This document shows, one piece after another, positions 42,195-51,316 of a stretch of 64,000 bases of DNA. The stretch spans positions 372,001-436,000 of the forward strand of contig NZ_JPSL02000039.1 of the NCBI RefSeq assembly GCF_000771745.2, written 5' to 3'. Under the pieces are notes generated by a model, which saw only the letters and a program-made list of their open reading frames with translations, did not search any database and was not told the origin of the DNA. The position numbers and the translations under genes were made by a program. The first letter of the stretch is position 1. Each line of letters opens with the position of its first letter. This stretch comes from Thermus filiformis. GTDB lineage: Bacteria > Deinococcota > Deinococci > Deinococcales > Thermaceae.

Positions 42195-44471
42195 ATGCCG
42201 TACGGGCTCATCCTGCTCATCGCCGCTTTGGGGCTTCTGGGGGCCAGGCTTCTCCACCTCCAGGCGGTCTACGGCCTCCCCTGGCTGATGATCGCCGTGG
42301 CCACCGTGGCCAGCGTCTGGGGCCTCTGGCCCGGGGTGGGGGCCGCGGTCCTGGCCCTTCTGGCCTTCCTCGCCCTTTACCTCCCCGAGATCCAGGGGGA
42401 GGGCTGGGTCTACCACGCCCTCATCCCCTCCCTCATCCTGGGCCTGAGCACGTATATCGCCCAGGACGTGGGGGCCTCCTTGCGCCGGGCCCACCGGCGG
42501 GCCAAGGCCCTGGCCCGGGCCCTCCGGCTCCAGGTGGAGGTCCTGGAGCGCCTGCCGAGCGCCCAGAGCCGCTCCGAGGTCCTGCGCTTTCTTCCTGAGT
42601 TCCTGGCGGGCCAGGGGGAGGCGCACATCAGCCTCTGGGAGGAGACGGAAAGCGGCCTGAGGCGGGTTGCGGGCTACCCGGAGGACCTGCCGGAAACCAT
42701 CCCGGCAAGCGGAATAGTGGGCCGGGCCCTCCGGGAGGGAAAGCCGGTCTACGTCCCGGACGTGCGCCTCGAGCCGGACTACATTCCTCCGCCCGGGGTG
42801 GAAGCGCAAAGCGAGCTGGCCCTCCCCCTGTTTGAGCGGGGGGAGGTAACCCTGGTCCTCAACCTGGAGCGCCTCCGGCCCCTGAGCCCGGAGGAGGTGG
42901 AGGGGTTCGTGCGGCTCGCCCGGGCGGTGAGCGCCTATTTGGACCAGCTTGCGGACCGCAAGGAGCGGGAGGTGCTCGCGGCTTTGGCCCGGGCCATGGC
43001 CTCGGGGCGGGATGCGGCCGAGGTGGCCCAGAAGGCCTTGGGCCTCCTCCTCCAGGCCCTGGAGCTGGAGGCGGGCACCTTTTGGATGGCCCAGGGGGCC
43101 CGGATGCGGGCCCTGGCCACCTGGGGGGTGGAAGATCCCGCCCTTTTAGAAGTAGCCGCCCGGGGCCTCCCCTACGGGGAGGGGCTCGCCTGGCGGGTCT
43201 ACCTGGAAAACCGCCCCCTCTTTACCGAGCGCTACGCGGAGCTTCCGAACACGGTCCCTGCCCTGGTCGGCCTGGACTGGCGCACCTTCGTGGCCCACCC
43301 CGTCCCCCTCCTGGGGGCCCAGCGGAGCCGGCTGGTCCTGGTCCTGGGCCAGCGGGAAGCCCGGCGGTGGCGGCGGGCGGAGAAGGAGCTCCTGGCCGCG
43401 GCGGCCCGGGCGGTGGGGCTGGGGATGGAGCGGGCTTTGGAGAGCGAGCGCTACCTGCGCATCAACCGCCTCTTCCAAACCGCCCTCCTCGCGGACCTCG
43501 AGGCCGCCTACCGGCAGGTCTTGGAGGAGGCGGTGGAGCTCGTCCCGGGGGCGGAGGCGGGAAGCCTCTTGGTGCTGGAAGAGGGGCGCTACGCCTTCCG
43601 GGCGGCCGTGGGCTACGACCTGGAGGCCCTGGCCCGGGTGCGCTTCAGCCTGGAGGGCATGCTCTCCTGGTACGGCCGGGGCCTCGAGGAGGCCCTAAAG
43701 AACCGGCCCCGCCTCCTTAGCGTCCAGGAGGTCCCCCTGGCCGAGGTCAGCCACCGGACCGCCCCCCCGGAGGTCATGGACACCGCCGGCCGGGTCCGGG
43801 AGATCCAGGCCAACCTCTGCCTCCCCATCGCCCACCGGGGGCAGGTGGTGGCCTTTTTGAACCTGGACAACCTGCACGACCCCCTGGCCTTCGGCGAGGA
43901 CTCCCTGGCGGTGGCCGGCCTCCTGGCGGGGCCTTTGGCCGTTCTGCTTCACGAGGTGCAAAGCCGGAGGCTCCTGGAGGAAGCCGCCCTCACCAATCCC
44001 TTGACGGGCCTACCCAACCGCCGGGCCTTTGAGCGCTTCTTCGCCGAGGAGCTGGCCCGGGCCCAGCGCTACGGCCACCCCCTGGCCCTTCTGGTCATGG
44101 ACCTCGTCGGCTTCAAGGGGATCAACGACCGGCTGGGCCACCAGGCGGGGGACCAGGCCCTGGTCCAGGTGGCCCGGGCCCTGGAGCGGGAGCGTCGCAA
44201 TGGGGACCGGATCTTCCGCTGGGGCGGGGACGAGTTCGCGGCCCTCCTCCCGCACACCGGCCGGGAAGGGGCAAGGGCGGCGGCCCAGCGCTACGCCCGG
44301 GCCATCGGGGGCCTCGAGGTGGGGGGCTTTCGCCTGGGGGTGAACATCGGCGTGGCCGTCTACCCGGAGGACGGGACGGATCTGGACGAGCTCCTCCGCC
44401 GGGCGGACGACCGGATGTACCGGGCCAAGGCGGAGGGGATCCCGGTTCTGGCCGACGAAGGCCACCCCTAG
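42195..44471 (+). CDS. Membrane-anchored GAF-GGDEF diguanylate cyclase
   Basis: A 758-residue signalling protein. Two to three N-terminal transmembrane helices (residues 5-90), three GAF-like sensor domains (about 105-260, 265-440, 440-590), and a C-terminal GGDEF domain with the intact active site RWGGDEFAAL (GGDEF at 677-681). No RxxD I-site is evident before it. It should make cyclic di-GMP from two GTP in response to a small-molecule or redox signal. Its stop overlaps that of the convergent HD-GYP gene by 4 nt, giving a synthesis/degradation pair. Confidence 0.9.
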   Translation: MPYGLILLIAALGLLGARLLHLQAVYGLPWLMIAVATVASVWGLWPGVGAAVLALLAFLALYLPEIQGEGWVYHALIPSLILGLSTYIAQDVGASLRRAHRRAKALARALRLQVEVLERLPSAQSRSEVLRFLPEFLAGQGEAHISLWEETESGLRRVAGYPEDLPETIPASGIVGRALREGKPVYVPDVRLEPDYIPPPGVEAQSELALPLFERGEVTLVLNLERLRPLSPEEVEGFVRLARAVSAYLDQLADRKEREVLAALARAMASGRDAAEVAQKALGLLLQALELEAGTFWMAQGARMRALATWGVEDPALLEVAARGLPYGEGLAWRVYLENRPLFTERYAELPNTVPALVGLDWRTFVAHPVPLLGAQRSRLVLVLGQREARRWRRAEKELLAAAARAVGLGMERALESERYLRINRLFQTALLADLEAAYRQVLEEAVELVPGAEAGSLLVLEEGRYAFRAAVGYDLEALARVRFSLEGMLSWYGRGLEEALKNRPRLLSVQEVPLAEVSHRTAPPEVMDTAGRVREIQANLCLPIAHRGQVVAFLNLDNLHDPLAFGEDSLAVAGLLAGPLAVLLHEVQSRRLLEEAALTNPLTGLPNRRAFERFFAEELARAQRYGHPLALLVMDLVGFKGINDRLGHQAGDQALVQVARALERERRNGDRIFRWGGDEFAALLPHTGREGARAAAQRYARAIGGLEVGGFRLGVNIGVAVYPEDGTDLDELLRRADDRMYRAKAEGIPVLADEGHP

Positions 44472-45877
44472 CTCGAGCCCGCCTCCAGATCCAGGAAGGC
44501 CGCCACCACCTCGGGGTCAAAGAGCCTCCCCGCCTGCTCCTTCAGGTAGGCCAGGGCCTTCTCCTTGGGCCAGGCCTTGCGGTAGGGCCGGTCGGAGGTC
44601 AGGGCGTCGTAGACGTCCGCTACGGCGAAGATGCGGGCGGAAAGGGGGATCTCCCGCCCCTTGAGCCCCAGGGGGTAGCCGGAGCCGTCCCAGCGCTCGT
44701 GGTGCAGGTAAGGGATCTCCAGGGCCTTTTTGAGGAAGGGGATGCCGGAGAGCCACTCGTAGGCGTAGACCGGGTGCTTCTTCATCACCGCCCACTCCTC
44801 CTCGGTGAGGGGGCCTGGCTTGAGGAGGATGGCGTCCGGGATGGCGATCTTCCCTATGTCGTGGAGGATGGCCCCGCGTCGTATGTGGTCCAGCTCCTCC
44901 TCCGGCACCCCCAAGGCCCGGGCCAGGCGCAGGGTGAGCTCGGTGACCCGCTCCGTGTGGCCCGAGGTCTCCTGGTCCCTGAGCTCCACCGCCTTGGCCC
45001 AGCCCCACAGGGTGAGCTCGTAGGCGGCCTCGAGGGCCCGCTGGGTCTTCAGGAGGTCCTCCAGCGTCCTCAGGCTGTCCAGGGCCAGGGCCCCCTGCTC
45101 CGCCAGGACCCGCAGGTAGTCCTCGTCCTCCGGGGGGAGGTCCCAGGGCCTGCGGGTGAAGAGGGCCAGCGCCCCCACCACCTTTCCCCGGGCGATCAGG
45201 GGGTAGACCCTTTCCGAGCGAAGCCCCTCCCGGAGGGTGAACTCGGGGTGCATACCGGGGTCCTGGCCCAGGTCCTCCACCGCCACCTCCTCCCCCAGGA
45301 GGGCGGCCCGGCCCAGGTGCCCCCGGCCGAGGGGCACCTCCTTAGGGGGCGGTAGGCGGAAGCCCCGGTGGGCCGCAAGCCGGAGCGTCCGGGAGCCGGG
45401 CTCCAGGAGGAAGAGGGCTGCGGCGTCCACGGGGGCCAGGAAGACCTGGCCGAGGAGGACCTCCAGGCTGGGCTCGAGGCCCAAGGAGGCCAGGATGGCC
45501 TGGTCCATCCGCCGCAGGGCCTCCAGCTGCTCCACCCGCTTGGCCAGCTTCTGCCGGAGGGCGGCCCGGCGCACCGCGTTCCCCAGGGCCTCGGCCAGGA
45601 CCTGGGCCCGCTCCAGCTCGCTCGGGGTGGGCAGCCGCCCCCCCGGCCAGGCCAGGAGGAGCACCCCCACGGGCTCGGTCCCCGCCAGGAGAGGGTGGGC
45701 CATCCCGCTCCACCCCTCGGGGATCTGGGGCCGCGCCGCCTCCCGCACCCGGGGGTCCTCCCTGAGGTTGGGGCTCAGGACCACCTCGCCCCGTAGGGCC
45801 CGGCCCACCAGGCTCTTCTCCTCCAGCCGGGGGGCGGCGGGCAGCGCCTGGACCCAGCCCCTCGCCGCCCGCTCCAC
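44468..45877 (-). CDS. GAF / HD-GYP c-di-GMP phosphodiesterase half of a frameshifted gene
   Basis: A 469-residue open frame: the end of a GAF domain, a second GAF domain (about 115-270), and a complete HD-GYP domain with GAILHDIGKIAIPD (HD) and HHERWDGSGYPLGLKG (GYP). HD-GYP proteins degrade c-di-GMP to pGpG or GMP. The first residues (ERAARGWVQALPAAP) are the middle of a GAF domain whose beginning lies in the other frame upstream, so this is the 3' part of a longer gene broken at a 7-C run (45883-45889). Whether it is made on its own, for example by ribosomal slippage, is unknown. Confidence 0.82.
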   Translation of the reverse strand: MERAARGWVQALPAAPRLEEKSLVGRALRGEVVLSPNLREDPRVREAARPQIPEGWSGMAHPLLAGTEPVGVLLLAWPGGRLPTPSELERAQVLAEALGNAVRRAALRQKLAKRVEQLEALRRMDQAILASLGLEPSLEVLLGQVFLAPVDAAALFLLEPGSRTLRLAAHRGFRLPPPKEVPLGRGHLGRAALLGEEVAVEDLGQDPGMHPEFTLREGLRSERVYPLIARGKVVGALALFTRRPWDLPPEDEDYLRVLAEQGALALDSLRTLEDLLKTQRALEAAYELTLWGWAKAVELRDQETSGHTERVTELTLRLARALGVPEEELDHIRRGAILHDIGKIAIPDAILLKPGPLTEEEWAVMKKHPVYAYEWLSGIPFLKKALEIPYLHHERWDGSGYPLGLKGREIPLSARIFAVADVYDALTSDRPYRKAWPKEKALAYLKEQAGRLFDPEVVAAFLDLEAGSS

Positions 45878-47406
45878 CAGCCGGGGGGGTCCTCCTCATA
45901 GAGGAGGATGCCCCCCGCCTCCGCCTCCATCACCTCCAGGAGGACGTCCAGGGCCTCCTCCATCATCTCCCGAAGGTCCTCGCTCTTGCGCAGGGCCAGG
46001 CTCAGGAGGGCGAAGGCCTCCAGGGTCCGCTCCCGCTCCTTGGCCTCGGTGACGTCCAGCCCCACCCCCAGGACGGCGGGCTTCCCCCCGATCTCCACCC
46101 GGGCGGCGCTGTAGTCCAGCCAGCGCACCTCCCCGCTCTGGGTGAGGATGCGGAAGGCGTAGCGGCCCGGAGGGTTCTCCCCCCGTAAGCGGGCCAGGCC
46201 GCGCTCCCGGACCAGGGGGCGGTCCTGGGGGTGGACGAAGTCCCATATGGGCCTGCTTTGTAGCTCTTCCAACGTGTACCCGGTGATCTCCTGGGCGGCC
46301 CGGTTGGCGAAGGTGAGGCGGGCGGAGGCCAGGTCCTGGGGGTCGTCCGGCTGCCACAGGAGGATCAGGGCCGGGGCGGTTTCCGCCAGGGTGCGGAAGA
46401 GGGCCTCGGACTCGCGGAGGGCCTGCTCCTGGGCCTTCTCCTCGGTCACGTCATAGGTGTACCCGGTGAGGAGGCGGGCCTCGGGGTCGTAGACCAGGGT
46501 GTCCCGGAGCCAGACCCAGGTCTTCTTCTTCCCATGGAGGAAGCGGTAGGTGTAGGTCTGGACCATCCCAGGCTCGGCCACCGCCCGGCGCACCGTCTCC
46601 TCCAGCCGCGCCCGGTCCTCGGGGTGGACCTGGGCGAAGTAGAAGCCGGGGTCTTTAAGGAGGGCCTCGGCAGGGTGGCCCAGGAGGGGTTCCGCCTGGC
46701 GGGAGGCGGCGTAGACCAAGGGGGCGTAGGCCGGGTCCTGCCCCTCCTCCACCCGGGCCTGGTAGATCTGGCCTGGCAGCGCTTCCAGGATGCCCGCCAG
46801 CCGGGCCCGCTCCTCCTCCAGCTCGCTTTCGTCGCGCACGTTGAGGACGATGCCCCGGACCACCGGGTCCTGGAGCAGGTTCTTCCCCCAGACCCGGGCC
46901 ACCCGCACCCGGCCCTGGGCGTCCAGGATGCGCAGGCGGTACTCCCGCACCTCGCCCGGGTGGCGGAGGAGGTCCTCCAGGGCGGCCTCGGCGTAGGGGC
47001 GATCCTGGGGGGGGACGAAGTCCAGCACGTGGATCTCCGCCCGGGTGTGGCCCAGCGGGTCGTACCCCAGGACCTGGTCCACGTTGGGGGAGGCGTAGCG
47101 GATGCGCCCCTCGGCGTCAATCACATAGACCAGTTCCCGGCTGTTCTCGGTGAGGGCGCGGAAGAGCTCGCCGGAGTAGCCCAGGGGGCCGATCTCGTAG
47201 ACGGGGACCCCGGCCAGGCGCTCCCTCAGAAGGGCGAAGAGGGCCTGCCGGTCCCCGGGCCAGGCCTGGACGTTGCTTCCCGAAGGGAACACCAAGAGGA
47301 CAAGGTCAAACCGGGGGTCTTTCAGGCCCTCCAGAAGGGCTTCCGGGGTGGAGGCGAAGACCACGTCTTGAGCCGAAGGCCCCTCCCCGATCCAGAGAAG
47401 CCGCAT
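45775..47406 (-). CDS. Multi-PAS sensor half of the frameshifted PAS-GAF-HD-GYP gene
   Basis: ATG 47406 (MRLLWIGEG) opens a 543-residue frame with an N-terminal receiver-like region, three PAS domains (TENSRELVYVIDAEGRIRYA; YAASRQAEPLLGHPAE; TFANRAAQEITGYT) and the start of a GAF domain (EALDVLLEVMEAEAGG). After EEDPP it slips out of frame at the 7-C run 45883-45889 and ends in Trp/Arg-rich nonsense. One more C would join it in frame to the HD-GYP part as EDPPRLVERAARGW. Residues 39-45 (VFPSGSN) are a short hairpin element (47272-47299) inserted in frame. Confidence 0.8.
   Translation of the reverse strand: MRLLWIGEGPSAQDVVFASTPEALLEGLKDPRFDLVLLVFPSGSNVQAWPGDRQALFALLRERLAGVPVYEIGPLGYSGELFRALTENSRELVYVIDAEGRIRYASPNVDQVLGYDPLGHTRAEIHVLDFVPPQDRPYAEAALEDLLRHPGEVREYRLRILDAQGRVRVARVWGKNLLQDPVVRGIVLNVRDESELEEERARLAGILEALPGQIYQARVEEGQDPAYAPLVYAASRQAEPLLGHPAEALLKDPGFYFAQVHPEDRARLEETVRRAVAEPGMVQTYTYRFLHGKKKTWVWLRDTLVYDPEARLLTGYTYDVTEEKAQEQALRESEALFRTLAETAPALILLWQPDDPQDLASARLTFANRAAQEITGYTLEELQSRPIWDFVHPQDRPLVRERGLARLRGENPPGRYAFRILTQSGEVRWLDYSAARVEIGGKPAVLGVGLDVTEAKERERTLEAFALLSLALRKSEDLREMMEEALDVLLEVMEAEAGGILLYEEDPPGWWSGRRGAGSRRCPPPPGWRRRAWWAGPYGARWS
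47272..47299 (-). repeat. Short hairpin element inside the PAS gene
   Basis: On the minus strand CTCTTGGTG, TTCCC-TTC-GGGAA, GCAAC, coding VFPSGSN in frame. Same core as the tandem copies at 62731. Confidence 0.7.
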
Positions 47407-47470
47407 ACGGCCCCATTGTACCCCCTCCTTGGGGACGTTTGTCCTGGCCCGCCAGGTATAGAATGGCCCT

Positions 47471-48664
47471 ATGCCCTGGGGCCAGCTCGTCCGGATAACC
47501 TGGCGCGGCCTTTTCCGGCACCGGACCCGCACCTTCCTTCTGACCCTGGTGACGGCCTACGTGACGGCGACCCTTCTTTTCATGTTCGGTTTCCTGGACG
47601 GGTACGGCGAGTCATTGGCCGAGGCCTACGGCCGCTACATCCAGGCCCCGGTGGTGGTGGCCCGGGCCGAGTACTTCCAAGACCCCGACCCGCAAAACGG
47701 CCTGGACCGCCCGGTCTTTCTCCCCTACCCGGCCACGCCCCGCCTGGCCTTCTTCGCCCTGGTCCAGACCCCCTACCGGAGCGAGGGCCTCGAGGCCCTG
47801 GGGGTGGACCCCGAGGGGGAGAAGGCGGTTTCCCGGGTGCCCTTCAAGGTGGCCCAGGGCCGCTGGCTCGAGGGAAGGGGCGAGGTGGTGCTCGGGGCGA
47901 AGCTGGCCGAGAGGCTGGACGTACGGCTCGGTGAGCGGCTCGTCCTGGAGACCGCCGCCCTGCTGGGCCCCCAGGCCCTGGGCCTGAGGGTGGTGGGCCT
48001 CCTCCGGGCCGGGGTTTCCAACGTGGACTACTTCGGCCTTTACCTCCACCTGGAGGACGCCCGGACCCTGACCGGGGTTTGGGCCACCCACCTGGCGGTC
48101 CAGGCCCCCCGGGGGCAGGAGGAGCAGGTGGCCAAAAGGCTGAGAAGCCACCTCCCCCAGGGCCTCGAGGCCCGGGAGGTCTGGGAGGTCATGGGGCCGA
48201 TCAAGGCCGACTACCAGGCGAGCCGCCTCTTCTACACCCCCATCCTGGCCCTCTTCGTCCTCCTCGCCGCTTTGGCCGTGACCAGCACCACCTACGTGAG
48301 CGTGCGGGAGCGGATGCGGGAGTTCGCCGTGACCGAGGCCCTGGGCCTCTTCCCGAAGGGGCTTCTGGCCCTGGTGGCCCTCGAGGCCGCCTTGGCCACC
48401 GCCTTGGGCTTCCTGGCCGGCCTCGCCCTGGGCTACGCCCTCCTCTTCTATACCTCCACCCACAACGTCCTCGGGGGGCTGATGGCGCTTTCCGTGGAGC
48501 TTCTGCCGGACGCGGGCCTGATGGACACCCTCTACACCAGCGTCCGACCCGTCTACGCCCTTTACGCCTTCGGGGTCGTGGTCCTCTCGGGCCTTCTGGC
48601 CGCCCTCTTCCCCGGGCGGCTCGTCCTCAGGATGGATCTTCCCCGGTACCTGCGGGGGGAATAG
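47471..48664 (+). CDS. FtsX/LolC-type ABC permease
   Basis: A 397-residue MacB/LolCE-like permease: N-terminal helix (RTRTFLLTLVTAYVTATLLF), a ~200-residue periplasmic domain, and three C-terminal helices containing the FtsX core (VTSTTYVSVRERMREFAVTEALGLFPKG). It is the first gene of a set with a LolA-like protein, a second FtsX permease and a LolD-like ATPase. The arrangement points to lipoprotein release from the inner membrane and delivery to the outer membrane. A CCTGGC-CC-GCCAGG palindrome and a TATAGAAT box lie before the ATG. Confidence 0.83.
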   Translation: MPWGQLVRITWRGLFRHRTRTFLLTLVTAYVTATLLFMFGFLDGYGESLAEAYGRYIQAPVVVARAEYFQDPDPQNGLDRPVFLPYPATPRLAFFALVQTPYRSEGLEALGVDPEGEKAVSRVPFKVAQGRWLEGRGEVVLGAKLAERLDVRLGERLVLETAALLGPQALGLRVVGLLRAGVSNVDYFGLYLHLEDARTLTGVWATHLAVQAPRGQEEQVAKRLRSHLPQGLEAREVWEVMGPIKADYQASRLFYTPILALFVLLAALAVTSTTYVSVRERMREFAVTEALGLFPKGLLALVALEAALATALGFLAGLALGYALLFYTSTHNVLGGLMALSVELLPDAGLMDTLYTSVRPVYALYAFGVVVLSGLLAALFPGRLVLRMDLPRYLRGE

Positions 48665-48672
48665 GAGGCGGT

Positions 48673-49380
48673 ATGCGGTGGGTTTGGAGCGCGTTTCTCT
48701 TAGTGTTCCCTTTGGGAAGCAACCCGGCCCTGGCCCAGTCGCCGGAGGCCAAGCTTTCCGCCGCCCTAGACCGGCTCCGGGGCCCGGCCCACCAGGCCAC
48801 CTACACCCTGAAGCTGGTCCGGCCCGACTCGGAGAAGACCTACGTGCTCCAAGTCTGGACGGACGGGGAGCGGGCCCTGGTGCGGGTGGTGGCCCCGGCC
48901 CAGGAGGCGGGCCAGGCCTTCTTGCACCTGGGCGACGACCTCTACCTCTACGACCCCCGGCTCGGCCGCACCCTCAAGCTCCCTCCCACGGGGCGGGGCA
49001 GGCTCTTCCTGGGCTCGGACGTGAGCTACCAGGACCTGGCGGGCCGGGACTGGCTGGAGAGCTTCACCGTGCGGGAAGAGAAGGGGGTCCTGGTCCTCCT
49101 GCCCAAGCCCGAGGCCCCCACCCCCTACGGCCGGGTGGAGATTCACCTCGAGGCCGACCTCCCCCGGCGGGTGGTCTACTTTGATCAGCGGGGCACCCCG
49201 GTGCGGGAGATCCGCATCACCCGGTACCAGGAGGTGGCGCAGAGGCCCATGGCGGTGGGGCTGGAGGTCCTGGACCTCCTGAACCCCGGCCACAAGACCC
49301 TCCTCTCGGTGGACCAGGTCCGGGTGGGGGCGGTCTCTGAGCGGTGCTTCACCCTGGCCGCCCTGGAAAGGGGGTGTTGA
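48673..49380 (+). CDS. LolA-like outer-membrane lipoprotein-sorting protein
   Basis: A 235-residue exported protein: signal peptide (WVWSAFLLVF...ALA) followed by a LolA/LppX half-barrel (YTLKLVRPDSEKTYVLQVW, then DLYLYDPRLGRTLKLPPTGR and DRVEIHL-like strands) of the outer-membrane lipoprotein-sorting superfamily. ATG 48673 has GGAGG upstream; the longer frame overlaps the permease out of frame. It lies between two FtsX permeases, and its stop overlaps the next start (TGATG). The signal peptide contains a copy of the short hairpin element (about 48703-48723; VFPLGSN). Confidence 0.82.
   Translation: MRWVWSAFLLVFPLGSNPALAQSPEAKLSAALDRLRGPAHQATYTLKLVRPDSEKTYVLQVWTDGERALVRVVAPAQEAGQAFLHLGDDLYLYDPRLGRTLKLPPTGRGRLFLGSDVSYQDLAGRDWLESFTVREEKGVLVLLPKPEAPTPYGRVEIHLEADLPRRVVYFDQRGTPVREIRITRYQEVAQRPMAVGLEVLDLLNPGHKTLLSVDQVRVGAVSERCFTLAALERGC
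48703..48723 (+). repeat. Short hairpin element inside a signal peptide
   Basis: GTGTTCCC-TTT-GGGAAGCAAC, read in frame as VFPLGSN between the hydrophobic core and the cleavage region of the LolA-like protein. Confidence 0.6.
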
Positions 49381-50558
49381 TGCGGGCTTTGGCCTGGCGG
49401 AACCTCTGGCGGGCCTCGGGGCGGAGCCTCACCACCTTGGCCATCGTGGCCCTGGTGGTGGCCCTCTCCGTGGTCTTCCTCTCCGTCTACCGGGGGGCGA
49501 TGGAGGCCCTGCTCCAGACCTTCACCGAGCGCTCGGGCCATCTCATCGTCCGGGTGAAGGGCTTTTTGGAGAAGCAGGACCTGATGGAGCGCACCTTTCC
49601 CGAGGTGGCGCCCCGCCTCGAGGGGGCGCGGCTGGAAAGGGTTTTGGAGGGGAGCGCCCTCCTCATCGCCAAGGAGCGGAGCCGGCCCGTCCTCCTCACT
49701 GGCCTGGAGGAGGAGGGGCTAAAGCGCCAGGCCCGCCACCTCCGGGCGGGGCGGCTCCCCAGGCGGGAGGACGAGGCCGCTTTGGGCCTGGCCCTGGCCC
49801 GGGCCCTGCGGGTGGACCTGGGGGACGAGGTGGTGGCCTACGCCCCCGGCGGGACGGGCCGGGGAGTGGCGGCCTTCCGGGTGGTGGGGCTTTTGGACCT
49901 GCCCGAGACCGCCCTCGAGGCCCGCACCGCCCTCGTCCTCCTACCCGCTTTGCAGGACCTGCTCGCCCCGGGCCGGCTCAGCCGCCTGGAGTTCCGCCTG
50001 GAAAACCCGAGCGAGGAGGCCCTCCAAAGGGCCAAGGCCCAGCTCCAAAAGGCCCTGCCGGGGTTGGAGGTCCTCACCTGGGGCGAGGCCTACCCGGTCC
50101 TGGAGGTGGTCTTTCGCCTCTACACTCCCATCATGGCCGTCTTCGTGGGCTTCTTCTTCGTCCTGGCCGGCCTCATCCTCCTCAACACCCTCTACCTGAG
50201 CCTCTCGGAGCGCGTCCGGGAGTTCGGCCTTTTGTCCGCCCTGGGGATGGGCCAGGCCCAGGTCGTGGCCCTGGTCCTGTGGGAAAGCCTGCTTTTGGTG
50301 GGGGCGGGGACGCTTTTGGGCCTCCTCCTGGGCAGCCTGGCTCACCTCCGCCTGGCCCAGGGGTACAGCCTCCCCTTCGGCCTGGCGGAGCAGTACATGG
50401 AGTTCGGCCTACCCCAGGTCCTCTACGGCCGCCTCGCCCCCTGGGACCTGGCCATCGTCCTGGGGTACGCGGTGGGGGTCTCGGTCCTGGCCGCCCTCTG
50501 GCCCGCCTACCTGGCGGGGCGGCTCGAGCCCGTGAGGGCCATGCGCTACGTTCCTTAG
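49380..50558 (+). CDS. Second FtsX/LolE-type ABC permease
   Basis: A 392-residue permease with the same topology as the one at 47471: N-terminal helix (SLTTLAIVALVVALSVVFLS), periplasmic domain, and three C-terminal helices with the FtsX segment LYLSLSERVREFGLLSALGMG. ATG 49380 shares one base with the upstream stop, so translation is coupled. Two non-identical permeases with one ATPase imply a LolCE-like heterodimer rather than the homodimeric LolF of many other bacteria. The C-terminus ends with a short Arg tail (LEPVRAMRYVP). Confidence 0.85.
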   Translation: MRALAWRNLWRASGRSLTTLAIVALVVALSVVFLSVYRGAMEALLQTFTERSGHLIVRVKGFLEKQDLMERTFPEVAPRLEGARLERVLEGSALLIAKERSRPVLLTGLEEEGLKRQARHLRAGRLPRREDEAALGLALARALRVDLGDEVVAYAPGGTGRGVAAFRVVGLLDLPETALEARTALVLLPALQDLLAPGRLSRLEFRLENPSEEALQRAKAQLQKALPGLEVLTWGEAYPVLEVVFRLYTPIMAVFVGFFFVLAGLILLNTLYLSLSERVREFGLLSALGMGQAQVVALVLWESLLLVGAGTLLGLLLGSLAHLRLAQGYSLPFGLAEQYMEFGLPQVLYGRLAPWDLAIVLGYAVGVSVLAALWPAYLAGRLEPVRAMRYVP

Positions 50559-50567
50559 GAGGGAAGC

Positions 50568-51251
50568 ATGAGCTTGGTGCGCGCGGTCAACCTGGAAAAG
50601 GTGTACCGGGGCGACGAGGTGGAGACCTGGGCCCTCAAGGGGGTGAGCCTCGAGGTGGAGAAGGGGGAGTTCACCGCCCTGGTGGGGCCCTCCGGCTCGG
50701 GGAAGAGCACCCTCCTCCACCTCCTGGCGGGGCTGGACCTGCCCACGCGGGGGGAGGTCTACTTGGAGGGAACACGGGTGGACACCCTGGACCGGAAGGC
50801 CCGGGCCCGGCTCCGCCTCCACCGGGTAGGCCTGGTCTTCCAGGCCTACAACCTCCTCCCCGTCCTCACCGCCTTGGAGAACGCCGCCTTCATCCTTGAA
50901 CTCCGGGGGGTGGCCAAGAAGGTGCGGGAGGAGAAGGCCCTGAAGGCCCTGGAGGTTATGGGGCTCAAGGACAAGGCCCACCGCTTCCCCGCCCAGCTCT
51001 CCGGCGGAGAGCAGCAGCGGGTGGCCGTGGCCCGAGCCTTGGCCGCCGAGCCCCTGGTGGTCTTCGCGGACGAGCCCACCGCCAACCTGGACTCCAAGAC
51101 CGGCCTGGCCCTGATTGAGCACATGAAGCGCCTGAACGCCTCCTTGGGGATGACCTTCCTCTTCTCCACCCACGACCCCCGGCTCCTGGAGCACGTGCGC
51201 CGGGTCGTCCGCCTGGAGGACGGCCAAGTGGTGGGGGACGAGCGGCGGTGA
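50568..51251 (+). CDS. LolD/MacB-type ABC ATPase
   Basis: A 227-residue ATPase with Walker A GPSGSGKSTLLHLL, Q-loop VFQAYNLLPVLTALEN, signature QLSGGEQQRVAVARAL, and Walker B VFADEPTANLDSKTG, the last a hallmark of LolD/MacB/FtsE ATPases. It begins 9 nt after the second permease, with AGGAGG just upstream, and completes a permease-chaperone-permease-ATPase unit. It would power extraction of lipoproteins. The stop (GTGA) overlaps a short leftover reading frame of a lost downstream gene. Confidence 0.87.
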   Translation: MSLVRAVNLEKVYRGDEVETWALKGVSLEVEKGEFTALVGPSGSGKSTLLHLLAGLDLPTRGEVYLEGTRVDTLDRKARARLRLHRVGLVFQAYNLLPVLTALENAAFILELRGVAKKVREEKALKALEVMGLKDKAHRFPAQLSGGEQQRVAVARALAAEPLVVFADEPTANLDSKTGLALIEHMKRLNASLGMTFLFSTHDPRLLEHVRRVVRLEDGQVVGDERR

Positions 51252-51316
51252 GAAGGGCCCTGGTCCTGCTTGGCCTCCTGGGGCATGGGGCCGGGTCTTG
51301 TGATGGACCCCATTAA
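51248..51316 (+). pseudogene. Remnant of a signal-peptide-encoding gene
   Basis: GTG 51248 overlaps the ATPase stop and opens a 22-residue frame, VRRALVLLGLLGHGAGSCDG, that reads like the start of a lipoprotein or exported protein and then stops. The rest of the gene is missing; the sequence changes at once to an AT-rich control region. Confidence 0.4.

Noticed and set aside
47439-47464. Standard promoter before the first FtsX permease
   Set aside because: TTGTCC and TATAGAAT are only 12-14 bp apart, too short a spacing; the real -35 is unclear, so I did not annotate it as a promoter.
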